From assembly GCF_000374025.1 (NCBI RefSeq), contig NZ_KB893173.1:124001-188000 (forward strand): 64,000 bases of DNA. Direction: 5' to 3'. A program made the position numbers and the translations under genes. Shown here piece after piece: positions 18,555-26,789 of the stretch (position 1 is the first letter of the stretch; each line of letters starts with the position of its first letter). The notes under the pieces are model-generated. The model was not told where the DNA came from. It saw only the letters and a list, made by a program, of their open reading frames with translations, and made no database searches. Source of the DNA: Spirosoma panaciterrae DSM 21099. GTDB lineage: Bacteria > Bacteroidota > Bacteroidia > Cytophagales > Spirosomataceae.

Positions 18555-18633
18555 AAAAAGGAAAAGGTGCGGAAAGTGAGACTGGAAAAGGCTTGCTTCT
18601 TTATCCCTTTTCCAGTCTCACTTTCCGCACCTT
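18555..18633 (-). terminator. Perfect 28-bp hairpin filling the argF'-argB gap
   Basis: Arms 18564-18591 and 18606-18633 are exact reverse complements around a 14-nt loop. On the minus strand the hairpin starts 3 nt after the argF' stop codon, is followed by TTCCTTTTT, and then directly by the argB ATG. It has the form of an intrinsic terminator or attenuator and would also cover the ribosome-entry region of argB. Confidence 0.8.
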
Positions 18634-18636
18634 ATT

Positions 18637-19611
18637 TCATAGAGTCAATAAAATTTCCTTCAATACAGCCTGCGCCGACCATTCCCGGTTGGCAGCCTGC
18701 TCAATTACCAGCGAATGGGGGCTATCGAGCACTTCGTCAGACACTTTTAAATTCCGGCGAACAGGCAGGCAGTGCATAAACTTACCATGGTTGCTCAGGC
18801 GAATATCGTTCATGGTTACTGCCCACGATGGGTCCTGGGTGAGCACCTGCCCATAGTGTGTATACGATGACCAGTTTTTACCATAGATGAAATCAGCCCC
18901 TTCAAAAGCTTCATCCTGATTGTAAATGACTCGTGCATTCCCTACAAACTCAGGGGCAAGCTCGTATCCTTCAGGATGAGTTACTACAAACTCTACATCA
19001 CCAGCCTTTGCGCGGGCATTCATCCACTCGCTGAACGAGTTGGCAACAGCCTGCGGCAGTGGCTTAAAATGGGGCAACCAGGTCAGTACTACCTTGGGTT
19101 TGGCAGGTAGCGATGGGTTGCTCTGCTTTACCTCCTCAATCGTGATGCAGTCGGCCAGAGATTGTAAAGGGTGCCGGGTAGCGGATTCAAGGTTAACAAT
19201 AGGCACACCTGCGTACCTGGCAAACTGATGCATTACCTGCTCCTGATAGTCTTTGGCACGGTCTTTCAGTTCAGCAAAAGCACGAATGCCAATGATGTTG
19301 CAGTATCGGCCAATCACAGCGGCAGCCTCCCGGACATGTTCGGCCTTGTCACTGTTCATGATTACGCCATCCTCCATTTCGAGCCCCCAGCTATCCTGCC
19401 CGACATTCATCGTTATAACATTCATTCCCAGATTTTGGGCGGCTTTCTGCGTACTAATTCGGGTACGCAGGCTGGAATTAAAGAAAATCAGGCCAATGGT
19501 TTTATTCTTACCAAGGTGCTGATCGGCAAATGGGTTTGCTTTCGCATCGATACCCGACCGGATGAGAGCATCGAGGTCGGCAACGTCAGCCAGCGAGAGG
19601 AAATTAGTCAT
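18637..19611 (-). CDS. argF': N-succinyl- (or N-acetyl-) ornithine carbamoyltransferase
   Basis: A 324-residue enzyme that moves the carbamoyl group of carbamoyl phosphate to the acylated ornithine. It belongs to the special AOTCase/SOTCase branch known from Xanthomonas and Bacteroides. The carbamoyl-phosphate motif is SSLRTR (46-51), with ATRHPLQSLAD and the late HCLPVRRN motif. The region VITMNVGQDSWGLEMEDGVI strongly resembles the Bacteroides fragilis SOTCase. The residue that separates acetyl from succinyl enzymes (Glu92 in Xanthomonas, Pro90 in B. fragilis) is Ala90 here (SDKAEH). Loss of Glu at this site is known to favour succinylornithine, so SOTCase is the preferred call. Confidence 0.88.
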   Translation of the reverse strand: MTNFLSLADVADLDALIRSGIDAKANPFADQHLGKNKTIGLIFFNSSLRTRISTQKAAQNLGMNVITMNVGQDSWGLEMEDGVIMNSDKAEHVREAAAVIGRYCNIIGIRAFAELKDRAKDYQEQVMHQFARYAGVPIVNLESATRHPLQSLADCITIEEVKQSNPSLPAKPKVVLTWLPHFKPLPQAVANSFSEWMNARAKAGDVEFVVTHPEGYELAPEFVGNARVIYNQDEAFEGADFIYGKNWSSYTHYGQVLTQDPSWAVTMNDIRLSNHGKFMHCLPVRRNLKVSDEVLDSPHSLVIEQAANREWSAQAVLKEILLTL

Positions 19612-19651
19612 TTTGTACTTACGTGTTGAACGAGTTTGGAGAAGAATCGGC

Positions 19652-20002
19652 TCAGTAAATTCGGCGTTGACGTATTTTATCGTTTTCTACAACCGTGTAC
19701 ATTGCTTCTAGTTGATGCGCTTCGTTAAGCAGATTCATAATAATGTAGGCGGGTTCATCGGGTGTAATATTTGGCAACTGAAAATAGACAACTCCGGGAG
19801 GCCGATAGCCAAACTTGAATATAAGTGTCCCATAGTCCCCGTCGAATGTAAGAATGATTCGATTTTCAGAAATTGCTAAATTGGTAACGTCAGCATCAGT
19901 TATGCTGGGCATTTCAAGCGCAATATGCTTAATGTCATACCCTGATTCATGTAATATCCGAAAAGCAGTAAAAGGGAAATTTTCGTCAGCCAAAAATTTC
20001 AT
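19652..20002 (-). CDS. DUF5615 PIN-like protein (probable toxin of a two-gene module)
   Basis: A 116-residue protein with the DUF5615 pattern: KFLADENFPFTAFRILHESGYD at the start, then ITDADVTNLAISENRIILTFDGDYG and a GVVYFQLPN strand. Acidic residues Asp6, Glu7 and the LTFDGDYG cluster correspond to the metal-binding site of the PIN/Mut7-C RNase-like fold. Partners are usually DUF433 proteins, as here, where the start codon overlaps the stop of the DUF433 gene by 4 nt. The pair is treated as a toxin-antitoxin-like module, although toxicity is shown for only a few members. It sits inside the arginine gene block. Confidence 0.82.
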   Translation of the reverse strand: MKFLADENFPFTAFRILHESGYDIKHIALEMPSITDADVTNLAISENRIILTFDGDYGTLIFKFGYRPPGVVYFQLPNITPDEPAYIIMNLLNEAHQLEAMYTVVENDKIRQRRIY

Positions 20003-20250
20003 GATGCCTGACGAAAATCTGTCCCGGGAAAAATGACCAAATTATCCTTCATAGTTGCGTGTATGTAGGCAAAAACGGCCTGCAAAGCCTCTTTGGTCAG
20101 CCGGGGGTAATTATCCAGCAAATCCTGTTCGGTCCAGCCATCAGCCAATCGTTCCAACAGAAACTCAACCGATAACCGTGTGCCTTTTACCACCGGTTTA
20201 CCTAGTAAGACCTTTCCGTCTGAATCGATATAATTTTGCCAATTCATCAT
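19999..20250 (-). CDS. DUF433 protein (probable antitoxin)
   Basis: An 83-residue protein of the DUF433 family, a VapB-like helix-turn-helix antitoxin type. The family marks are visible: GKPVVKGTRLSVEFLLERLADGWTEQDLLDNYPRLTKEALQAVFAY. Two ATG codons (20250 and 20247) are possible starts. Its last codons overlap the first of the DUF5615 gene (ATGA), so the two are translationally coupled with the antitoxin first, the usual order. A TATATTTG promoter element lies about 73 nt upstream, so the pair likely has its own transcript. Confidence 0.82.
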   Translation of the reverse strand: MMNWQNYIDSDGKVLLGKPVVKGTRLSVEFLLERLADGWTEQDLLDNYPRLTKEALQAVFAYIHATMKDNLVIFPGTDFRQAS

Positions 20251-20762
20251 GATGTTCTATCAACCATTTTAGCTAGAGAGGTAGTAACCGAAAGGCGTTA
20301 ACGATCTGGCTCGACTTTCTTTCAAATATAACTTTGAAACTCGATGAAAGCCCCAAATCTATGTTGACAAGTTCTCTTTCCGAAGCCGACCTGTATGCGC
20401 TAAAAAAGATACTTTAATCTCTTACACTCAAAACGAAAAGCAATTTCAGTTCGAAAAACGTTAATTCTCCTATAAGGGATTAATGACTTCTAATCCAACT
20501 CAATCCCTCAAGGAATATAGACAAAGCCCTACTTATTCTACTTACAGGTACGCCAAAAGTACAGCCTACCTTGTTTTAATTTGTGGATATACAGATACTT
20601 AAGAAAAGAAGCCATTTTAGCGTTACAAAATGCTATAGATTTTGGTAAGCTGTGGAATGGGGATTACTCTTCTCTCAAATTTTCTTAAAACACTTTCATA
20701 ACCACAAACTTGTTTAACCTTTTATTTCAATGATTTTTTATCATTCCAACTATTGATTATTG
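20251..20762. other. Intergenic region between the DUF433 gene and argD
   Basis: About 510 bp without a supported gene. It is more AT-rich than the flanking arg genes. A TATATTTG element (minus strand, 20323-20330) fits a promoter for the DUF433/DUF5615 pair. A short + strand frame (20360-20416, MLTSSLSEADLYALKKIL) looks protein-like but stops after 18 codons, so it may be the remnant of a decayed gene. The break separates argD from argF' and argB. Confidence 0.45.
20323..20330 (-). promoter_or_regulatory. Bacteroidota -7 element for the DUF433/DUF5615 pair
   Basis: TATATTTG on the minus strand fits TAnnTTTG. A TTTG (CAAA on +, 20354-20357) lies 23 nt further upstream, slightly beyond the usual spacing. 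Confidence 0.45.
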
Positions 20763-21917
20763 CTAAGCCCCAACTTTCTCCGCCTTCAGGCAAGCCTGTA
20801 AGGCTTCCAGAAATTGATCGGCTTCGTTGATGCCAATGGCCAGCGAAGGCAACAGACGGATGGTCGATTTTCCGGCTACTCCGGTGAACTGTTTATGATC
20901 AAACAACAGGGCTTTGCGTAGCGAATCGACCGGGAAATCATATTCGATACCAATCATCAGTCCACGTCCACGAAGATCTTTATGCCCCCCAACCTGGCGA
21001 ATACCATCCATAAGGTAATTGCCTATGCGAAGCGCATTTTCCATCAATCCTTCATCGCTCATAATATCCAGTACGGCAATGGCGGCAGCACAGGCCAGGT
21101 GATTTCCGCCAAAGGTAGTTCCTAACAGACCATAACTAGCTTTGAATTTGGGCGAGATCAGAATCCCTCCGATCGGGAAACCGTTCCCCATACCCTTTGC
21201 CATTGAAATAATATCGGCTTCTATACCGCTATACTGGTGCGAAAAAAACTTACCAGAGCGCCCATAACCGCATTGCACCCCATCCAGAATCAGAATAGCG
21301 CCGGTTTCATCGCTCCGCTGACGAAGCGTTTGCAAAAACTCATCCGTAGCGACCTGAATACCGCCTACCCCCTGAATGCCTTCAACAATAACGGCACAGG
21401 TTTCGGAGGTAATACCGGCTTTAGCGGCTTCTACATCATTGTAAGGCAAAAACGATACGTGTTCCTTGTAATTGACAGGCGCTACAATAGCCGGATTATC
21501 AGTAACAGCTACCGCTCCAGCTGTACGCCCATGAAACGATTTTGTAAATGCAACCACTTTGGTCCGTCCATTGTGAAAAGACGCCAGCTTCAACGCATTT
21601 TCGTTGGCTTCCGCTCCCGAATTGCATAAGAACAGCGCATAGTCTGGATGTCCGGAGAGCGCCCCTAATTTATCCGCCAGTTCCTGTTGCTTGGGGATTT
21701 TGACCGAGTTGGAATAAAACGCAATCTTGTTTAGCTGATCGGTCAGCGCTTTTACATACCGTGGGTGGGTGTGCCCTACCGAAATCACGGCATGCCCACC
21801 GTAAAGATCCAGATACTGGGTGCCATTGACATCCCAAAGATAGCTACCCTGTGCTCGAACAGGTTCAATGTCGTACAAGGGATACACGTTAAAAAGCTCA
21901 GCCATTCCTGTAAACAA
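20763..21917 (-). CDS. argD: Acyl-ornithine aminotransferase (acetyl- or succinylornithine)
   Basis: A 384-residue class III PLP-dependent aminotransferase that converts acylglutamate semialdehyde to acylornithine with glutamate. Visible are YLDLYGGHAVISVGHTHP, the cofactor-binding LFLCNSGAEANENALKLA, SFHGRTAGAVAVT, the Asp of ILILDGVQCGYGRSG, and the Schiff-base Lys in SMAKGMGNGFPIGG. Length is normal. A second start at Met5 (21905) is equally plausible. It is transcribed in the same direction as argF' and argB but separated from them by 500 bp and the toxin-antitoxin-like pair, so co-transcription is doubtful. Confidence 0.88.
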   Translation of the reverse strand: MFTGMAELFNVYPLYDIEPVRAQGSYLWDVNGTQYLDLYGGHAVISVGHTHPRYVKALTDQLNKIAFYSNSVKIPKQQELADKLGALSGHPDYALFLCNSGAEANENALKLASFHNGRTKVVAFTKSFHGRTAGAVAVTDNPAIVAPVNYKEHVSFLPYNDVEAAKAGITSETCAVIVEGIQGVGGIQVATDEFLQTLRQRSDETGAILILDGVQCGYGRSGKFFSHQYSGIEADIISMAKGMGNGFPIGGILISPKFKASYGLLGTTFGGNHLACAAAIAVLDIMSDEGLMENALRIGNYLMDGIRQVGGHKDLRGRGLMIGIEYDFPVDSLRKALLFDHKQFTGVAGKSTIRLLPSLAIGINEADQFLEALQACLKAEKVGA

Positions 21918-22004
21918 TTAGCTGACAGCCCCGCCTGGGTATCTGCCAGCAGGTTATCGAAAAAATGAGGTGCAAGTTTACGGATAATCCGTTGAAAATG
22001 GGCT

Positions 22005-22034
22005 TAAAACAAAAAAGGAAGCTGCTCGGCCTCC
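22005..22034 (-). terminator. Rho-independent terminator of the alpha/beta hydrolase gene
   Basis: On the minus strand GGAGGC-CGAGCA-GCTTCC forms a 6-bp stem (22017-22034), followed by TTTTTTGTTTT. It lies 37 bp after the stop codon at 22071. Confidence 0.65.
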
Positions 22035-22070
22035 CAATTTATTTTATCAGAGTTTGTTTTGCTCGTCTGT

Positions 22071-22790
22071 TCAACACAACGATACGAATGCTTTGATGAT
22101 CTGAAACGATTCACCCGGCTGCTCGACCATACTCAGATGTCCCGCATTGTCAATCGTTTCAACCCGAATACCGTTGGCCAACTTAGCGAGTTCAGCCGCT
22201 TTATCATGCGCTATAATCTGGTCCTTACGACCCAGAACCAGCAAAATTGGGTATCTGGCCTCCCGCAATACGTGTGTCCGATCGGGTCGGGTGGCCATAG
22301 CTCCCATACCGGCAATCAGGGCCTCTGCTGGCAAATCGACAAAGCGATCGATTAATTGCTGTGTTTTTTCACCAGGAAAATCGGGAGCCACCATGTTCGG
22401 CAACTGCTTCCGAATAAAGGGGGCTGCCCCATTCGCTTTCAATTCGTTAATGGCCTGTTTGCGTACTTCCCGACGGTTTTCATCATCAGCCAGGGCCGTA
22501 GAATGATAGAGCACCAATCCATGTACGCTATCGGGATGTTGTTCGGCAAAGGCGAGTGCGATGTATCCCCCCATCGAATGACCAACCAAAATTACCTTTT
22601 CAACTTGCGCGATCTGCAATTGGGCATACAAGTCTTCTGCATAGGCTTCAATGGTGCGGTGGTTGGTCAGATAAGCAAAATCAGGTTTGAATACCGGGGT
22701 CTCTAAAGCCAAATCGGCGTAGATGCTATCCCAGATGGAAGCATCTACGCCGTGGCCGTGGATGAGACAAAGTGTAGGTGATTGACTCAT
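22071..22790 (-). CDS. Alpha/beta-fold hydrolase
   Basis: A 239-residue cytoplasmic hydrolase of the BioH/MenH-like type. The oxyanion region LIHGHGVDASIWDSI is at the N-terminus, the nucleophile elbow is VGHSMGGYIAL (Ser near 94), an acid lies in LVLGRKDQIIAHD, and the catalytic His is in NAGHLSMVEQPG near the end. Length is usual for the family. The substrate cannot be told from sequence. It lies 19 bp downstream of a lipoprotein gene and may share its transcript. Confidence 0.85.
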   Translation of the reverse strand: MSQSPTLCLIHGHGVDASIWDSIYADLALETPVFKPDFAYLTNHRTIEAYAEDLYAQLQIAQVEKVILVGHSMGGYIALAFAEQHPDSVHGLVLYHSTALADDENRREVRKQAINELKANGAAPFIRKQLPNMVAPDFPGEKTQQLIDRFVDLPAEALIAGMGAMATRPDRTHVLREARYPILLVLGRKDQIIAHDKAAELAKLANGIRVETIDNAGHLSMVEQPGESFQIIKAFVSLC

Positions 22791-22809
22791 ACCAACGTTT
22801 GATTAACAG

Positions 22810-23442
22810 TTAGCCGTTGATAACTCCGATCAGTACCAGTACTAATCCAACAACGAACATAATCAGACCAATTACGGCCAGAACACTGGCACCGCCCAGC
22901 AACCAAAGTAGTAAACCGATCAGACCGATGATCAGACCCAGCCGAACATTACGATCCATCACTTTCGTTTTTTCGGGGGCTACGTGGCTTTTAATTTTCT
23001 TATCGAGTTTTTTCAGCATCGTCCGCTCCATGAACGACATTTTTTTAGTCGAAGCAGTAGTAGTCGACACGGCCGCTTTTTCAGTAGCCGTCGTCATCAT
23101 CTCATTCAGCCGGGCCATGCGTTTGGCCAGCTTTTTATTCGATGCCAGTTTGCTGTCGTTACGAACATATGCTTCGACCTGACTAACGGCTTCTTTGGCC
23201 TGGGCAAGCTGTTCGGCCGGAGCAGGTGTAGCTTCAGATGCCTGAGCCACTTCAGGTGTGGGGGTGTTTACGACTGTAGGAGCCGTTGTTTCAACAGGCA
23301 CCGCGGCTACAGTTGATTTAGGCTGAGTTGAGGTATAATGCTCACGGGCACTGGGCTGAAAGTAGGCAACCGGACGACTACAGGAAGCCAAAACAACAAG
23401 ACCGAAAAGCAGGAAAAACAACGACTTGGACAGTGTTTTCAT
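22810..23442 (-). CDS. Lipoprotein with C-terminal membrane hairpin (paralogue 1 of 3)
   Basis: A 210-residue protein with a lipoprotein signal MKTLSKSLFFLLFGLVVLASC (Cys21), then SRPVAYFQP, a Pro/Thr/Ala-rich linker, the motif YVRNDSKLASNKK, a basic stretch (ERTMLKKLDKKIKSH) and a C-terminal pair of Gly/Leu-rich hydrophobic helices (about 168-208). The same order is found in the two upstream genes at 23642-24199 and 24411-25013. No known domain is recognised. The lipid anchor at one end and helix pair at the other suggest a two-point membrane attachment. Confidence 0.7.
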   Translation of the reverse strand: MKTLSKSLFFLLFGLVVLASCSRPVAYFQPSAREHYTSTQPKSTVAAVPVETTAPTVVNTPTPEVAQASEATPAPAEQLAQAKEAVSQVEAYVRNDSKLASNKKLAKRMARLNEMMTTATEKAAVSTTTASTKKMSFMERTMLKKLDKKIKSHVAPEKTKVMDRNVRLGLIIGLIGLLLWLLGGASVLAVIGLIMFVVGLVLVLIGVING

Positions 23443-23641
23443 AAAGTAAAGAATTAAAGTGAACGATTTAGTATAAACGATTGCAATATCATCCTCAACA
23501 ACTACAACTCCATTGGTTTGTTGGGCTTTGGTAGAAAAAAAAATTCAACAAGTTTGGAAATAGTCTGAAAAACAATAGAAAATGCTGAATGGGCCGATAA
23601 AAATTCCATTTTACGGCACACCACTTTTGAGTGCTCAGAAA

Positions 23642-24199
23642 CTACAAAAACCCGATTAATAAGCATACCAAACCGGCCGCCAGTGCTATTACGCCAGCCG
23701 CAAAGCCCGTCCCGGATGTCAGCAGAACCAACAGGACCCCTCCAAGCAGCAATACTCCCCCCAACACCAGAATACCTTCCGTCAAGGCAGTTTTTGCTGG
23801 AGCAACCGAGGTGCGCTGATAGCCAGGCCGTTTTGTCAGCTTTTTGACCAAGACCTGCTGAAGCCCAGTCCTCCGTCGGCTTGTAAGGCTTTGGGTAGCC
23901 TCATGGGTTACATTTGCCGAGGGCTTTTCAGCCCAACTTTTAACGTGGCGGAAGCGCTCTAAAATGCTTTTATTGGTAGCTAATCGAGCATCATTACGTA
24001 CCAACGTATCAATCCTATCCAGTGCATTTGTTGGCTGAGCAGAAAACGCCCCCGCTCCATTCTTTACCCCTTCGACAGAGCGTATGCTTCGTTGAGTACT
24101 GGTAAAACGGGAAGGTAGCTCTGGTAAGACAGAAGCAGTCGGGCGATGACAAGCCATCAGACTAAACAGTCCAATTAACAGGAATACGGAATGTTTCAT
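23642..24199 (-). CDS. Lipoprotein with C-terminal membrane hairpin (paralogue 2 of 3)
   Basis: A 185-residue member of the same family as its neighbours, the most diverged of the three. MKHSVFLLIGLFSLMAC is a lipoprotein signal, which favours this start over an ATG four codons upstream. It then has HRPTASVLPELP, the shared motif LVRNDARLATNKS, a basic linker (RRTGLQQVLVKKLTKR) and the C-terminal hydrophobic pair rich in Gly, Leu and Ala. Function is unknown. It is flanked by about 200 bp on each side. Confidence 0.7.
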   Translation of the reverse strand: MKHSVFLLIGLFSLMACHRPTASVLPELPSRFTSTQRSIRSVEGVKNGAGAFSAQPTNALDRIDTLVRNDARLATNKSILERFRHVKSWAEKPSANVTHEATQSLTSRRRTGLQQVLVKKLTKRPGYQRTSVAPAKTALTEGILVLGGVLLLGGVLLVLLTSGTGFAAGVIALAAGLVCLLIGFL

Positions 24200-24325
24200 G
24201 AATGCCTGCATAAGAAAAACAGCGGTAAACTGTCAGGGTTTCTTCTTTGCCTGCAACTTAACTCATTTATGATCACCACAAATAAATTCCTGATTAAATC
24301 CGAGTATTGCCGGATAACCCAAACA

Positions 24326-24368
24326 AAAATCGCTATCCGTCAGTCATAAACTGACGAATAGCGATTTA
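24326..24368 (-). terminator. Rho-independent terminator between lipoprotein genes
   Basis: 18-bp stem with one mismatch (24327-24344 / 24350-24367). On the minus strand it is followed by TTTTTGTTT. It ends the gene at 24411-25013, so the paralogues are separate transcripts. Confidence 0.7.
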
Positions 24369-24410
24369 GGAAACCGTCTAAAAACTGTTATTCTCCTATT
24401 AAAATAGACT

Positions 24411-25013
24411 TTACAATAAGCCAACCAACAGGAGTACTGCACCAACGATGAGGGCAATGAGACCTATGGTAGCGCCAGTACCCGATGTGAGCAGCAGTAA
24501 TAATAAGCCTACAAGTACTAAAACGGCACCTGTTGCCAATGTACCCGAATTGATCATGGTTTTATCGGGGTTGGCTGGGGCCAGTTGTCGGCTAATTTTT
24601 TTATTCATCTTCTTCACCATCATCCGTTCCATCAGGTTCATCTTTTTGGGTGCGGTAACAGCGGTCGTGGTCTGCCGATCGGTTGGCTGTGCGGCCAATA
24701 GGGTGCGAATACGACTGAGTCGCTTCTGAACGGATTTATTCTCCGCCAGTTTGCTATCGTTACGAACGAGAGCGTCTACTTTATCAAGGGCCGAATTGGT
24801 TTGAGCCAGTTGTTCAGCCGACGTTGTTACAGGCTGTTGGGCGGGGGTCTCTGTAAGGACAGGCGATGTGATGGGGGCTGTTGCTTCGCTAGTTGCTTTC
24901 GCCGAGAAGTGCTCCCGTTGGCCAGGCTGAAAATAGGCGACCGGGCGGCTACAAGCGGCAATTACGAGAATCATCAATAAACTACTGAGCAGTGAATTAG
25001 ATGTGTTTTTCAT
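24411..25013 (-). CDS. Lipoprotein with C-terminal membrane hairpin (paralogue 3 of 3)
   Basis: A 200-residue protein with lipoprotein signal MKNTSNSLLSSLLMILVIAAC (Cys21) followed by SRPVAYFQPGQREHF, almost the same as paralogue 1. The middle has LVRNDSKLAENKSVQKRL, then LMERMMVKKMNKKIS, and the C-terminal hydrophobic pair (about 158-200). The similarity to paralogue 1 in signal, motif and end shows a tandem duplication. Its own terminator follows. The function is unknown. Confidence 0.7.
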   Translation of the reverse strand: MKNTSNSLLSSLLMILVIAACSRPVAYFQPGQREHFSAKATSEATAPITSPVLTETPAQQPVTTSAEQLAQTNSALDKVDALVRNDSKLAENKSVQKRLSRIRTLLAAQPTDRQTTTAVTAPKKMNLMERMMVKKMNKKISRQLAPANPDKTMINSGTLATGAVLVLVGLLLLLLTSGTGATIGLIALIVGAVLLLVGLL

Positions 25014-25117
25014 AAAATGTTCAAAGATTGTTCGTGTAACGAATACATTATCAAAGCGATTAACCAGCCAAAGTCACATTTGTTACTAACCGCCAAGAAC
25101 AAATTTGATTCAGACAA

Positions 25118-25157
25118 AAAAATCCCCCGGCTTTTTATAAAAAGCCGGGGGATTTTT
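25118..25157. terminator. 19-bp perfect bidirectional terminator
   Basis: Arms 25118-25136 and 25139-25157 are exact reverse complements around 2 nt, with A7 on the left and T5 on the right. It lies between clpX and the lipoprotein gene. The remaining 160 bp up to clpX show no gene. Confidence 0.8.
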
Positions 25158-25320
25158 CTCTAAGCACTCCGTTAGTAGGCGAACCTCAACACGATTTGAT
25201 TCGTAGAATTAAGTAATTGTTCGTTAGTACACTATAATAAAAGCGCTGCTGCATTTTCTGTTATTCCTCCTGCAACTACGCGTCCCGGTTGGAATGGCAG
25301 AAAACTTAAATCACCATCGA

Positions 25321-26553
25321 TTACGCAACAGAACGCATTTGATACGTACCTGATTTTCCAAATTTTTCACGCGCATATTCCAGGCTGACGGTCAGTTCAT
25401 GAACGCCTGTTTGCGAAGGCAATTCAAACATGGCATCCATAATGATGGATTCGCAGATCGACCGAAGCCCTCTAGCCCCCAGATTGTATTGCAGCGCCTG
25501 ATCCACAATATAATTCAGTGCGCTATCGTCCCAATGCAACGTTATGCCTTCCATTGTGAAGAGCTTATTGTACTGCTTCGTAATCGCGTTTTTGGGCTCA
25601 GTCAAGATTTGCATAAGCGCTTTCCGATCAAGCGGCTCCAGGTGCGTCAGTACAGGCAGACGACCAATCAGCTCGGGAATCAAGCCAAACGATTTAAGGT
25701 CAAGTGCCGATATATACCGCATCAGATGACCCCGTTCGAGGGTTTCGTTCAGCCGCCGATCACCCGAAAAACCGATGGGGCGGGTGTTGATGCGCTTCAT
25801 GATGTGTCGTTCTACCCCATCAAATGCCCCACCACAGATAAACAAAATATTTTCGGTATTCAGGGCGATGAGTCGCTGGTCAGGATGCTTGCGCCCCCCC
25901 TGAGGTGGAACGTTCACGACCGAACCTTCCAGCAGTTTCAACAATGCCTGCTGGACTCCTTCTCCACTTACATCGCGGGTAATACTCGGATTGTCTGACT
26001 TTCGGGCTATTTTGTCAATTTCATCGATGTATACAATTCCGCGCTCAGCCGCTTCTACGTTGTAATCGGCCGCCTGCAACAGCCGGGTCAGAATAGTTTC
26101 AACATCTTCGCCCACATACCCCGCTTCGGTAATAACCGTAGCATCGGCAATGCAAAAGGGTACTTCCAGGATTTTGGCAATGGAACGAGCCAGATAAGTT
26201 TTGCCCGTGCCCGTTTCGCCCACCATAATAATGTTCGACTTTTCAATCGTAACGTCATCATCCGTTTTGGGCTGCATCAGGCGTTTGTAGTGGTTATAAA
26301 CCGCTACAGTAATGGCTTTTTTGGCTTCGTCCTGCCCAATTACATATTGGTCGAGGTGTTTTTTCATCTCAACAGGCTTGATGAGATTGATATTCACTTC
26401 GGTTGGTTCGCTCCGGCGAGGGCGCATTTCTTCCAGCACCACCTGGTGACCTTGTTCGATGCAATAGTTGCAGATGTGTGCGTCGATGCCCGACAGCAGC
26501 ACCATTACTTCATTTTTGCGCCGTCCACAGAACGAGCAGCTGATTTGTGGCAT
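25321..26553 (-). CDS. clpX: ATP-dependent Clp protease ATP-binding subunit ClpX
   Basis: A 410-residue AAA+ unfoldase that delivers substrates to ClpP. The N-terminal zinc-binding domain has Cys6, Cys9, Cys28 and Cys31. The AAA+ core has Walker A GETGTGKT (112-119), the GYVG pore loop (145-148), Walker B IVYIDEID (173-180) and the RPIGFSGDR region at the place of the ClpP-binding IGF loop. Length is normal. It lies 236 bp downstream of clpP with a terminator hairpin between, so it may have its own promoter. Confidence 0.97.
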   Translation of the reverse strand: MPQISCSFCGRRKNEVMVLLSGIDAHICNYCIEQGHQVVLEEMRPRRSEPTEVNINLIKPVEMKKHLDQYVIGQDEAKKAITVAVYNHYKRLMQPKTDDDVTIEKSNIIMVGETGTGKTYLARSIAKILEVPFCIADATVITEAGYVGEDVETILTRLLQAADYNVEAAERGIVYIDEIDKIARKSDNPSITRDVSGEGVQQALLKLLEGSVVNVPPQGGRKHPDQRLIALNTENILFICGGAFDGVERHIMKRINTRPIGFSGDRRLNETLERGHLMRYISALDLKSFGLIPELIGRLPVLTHLEPLDRKALMQILTEPKNAITKQYNKLFTMEGITLHWDDSALNYIVDQALQYNLGARGLRSICESIIMDAMFELPSQTGVHELTVSLEYAREKFGKSGTYQMRSVA

Positions 26554-26655
26554 GAATGTTTGCAGGGTAAAAGAGCTGGGGTTTAGCAGACTACAGATAC
26601 TTTTTTCTTCGTCCGATTGCTGATAAACAGACTCATTATTGACCTAAATTTCGCT

Positions 26656-26687
26656 AAAAAAAAGACTCAGGCCGAACCTGAGTCTTT
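26656..26687 (-). terminator. Terminator between clpP and clpX
   Basis: Perfect 11-bp stem aaagactcagg (26661-26671) / cctgagtcttt (26677-26687), followed on the minus strand by a T-run. It lies about 100 bp after the clpP stop codon. Confidence 0.75.
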
Positions 26688-26789
26688 CAGAATCAACAAA
26701 ATTATTAAAAGGATTAGCGAATAACGAATGATGCGGTATGATTTTCTTAGTCGGAACCGAGAAATCTGTCTTGTTATTCGACCGTCCTC

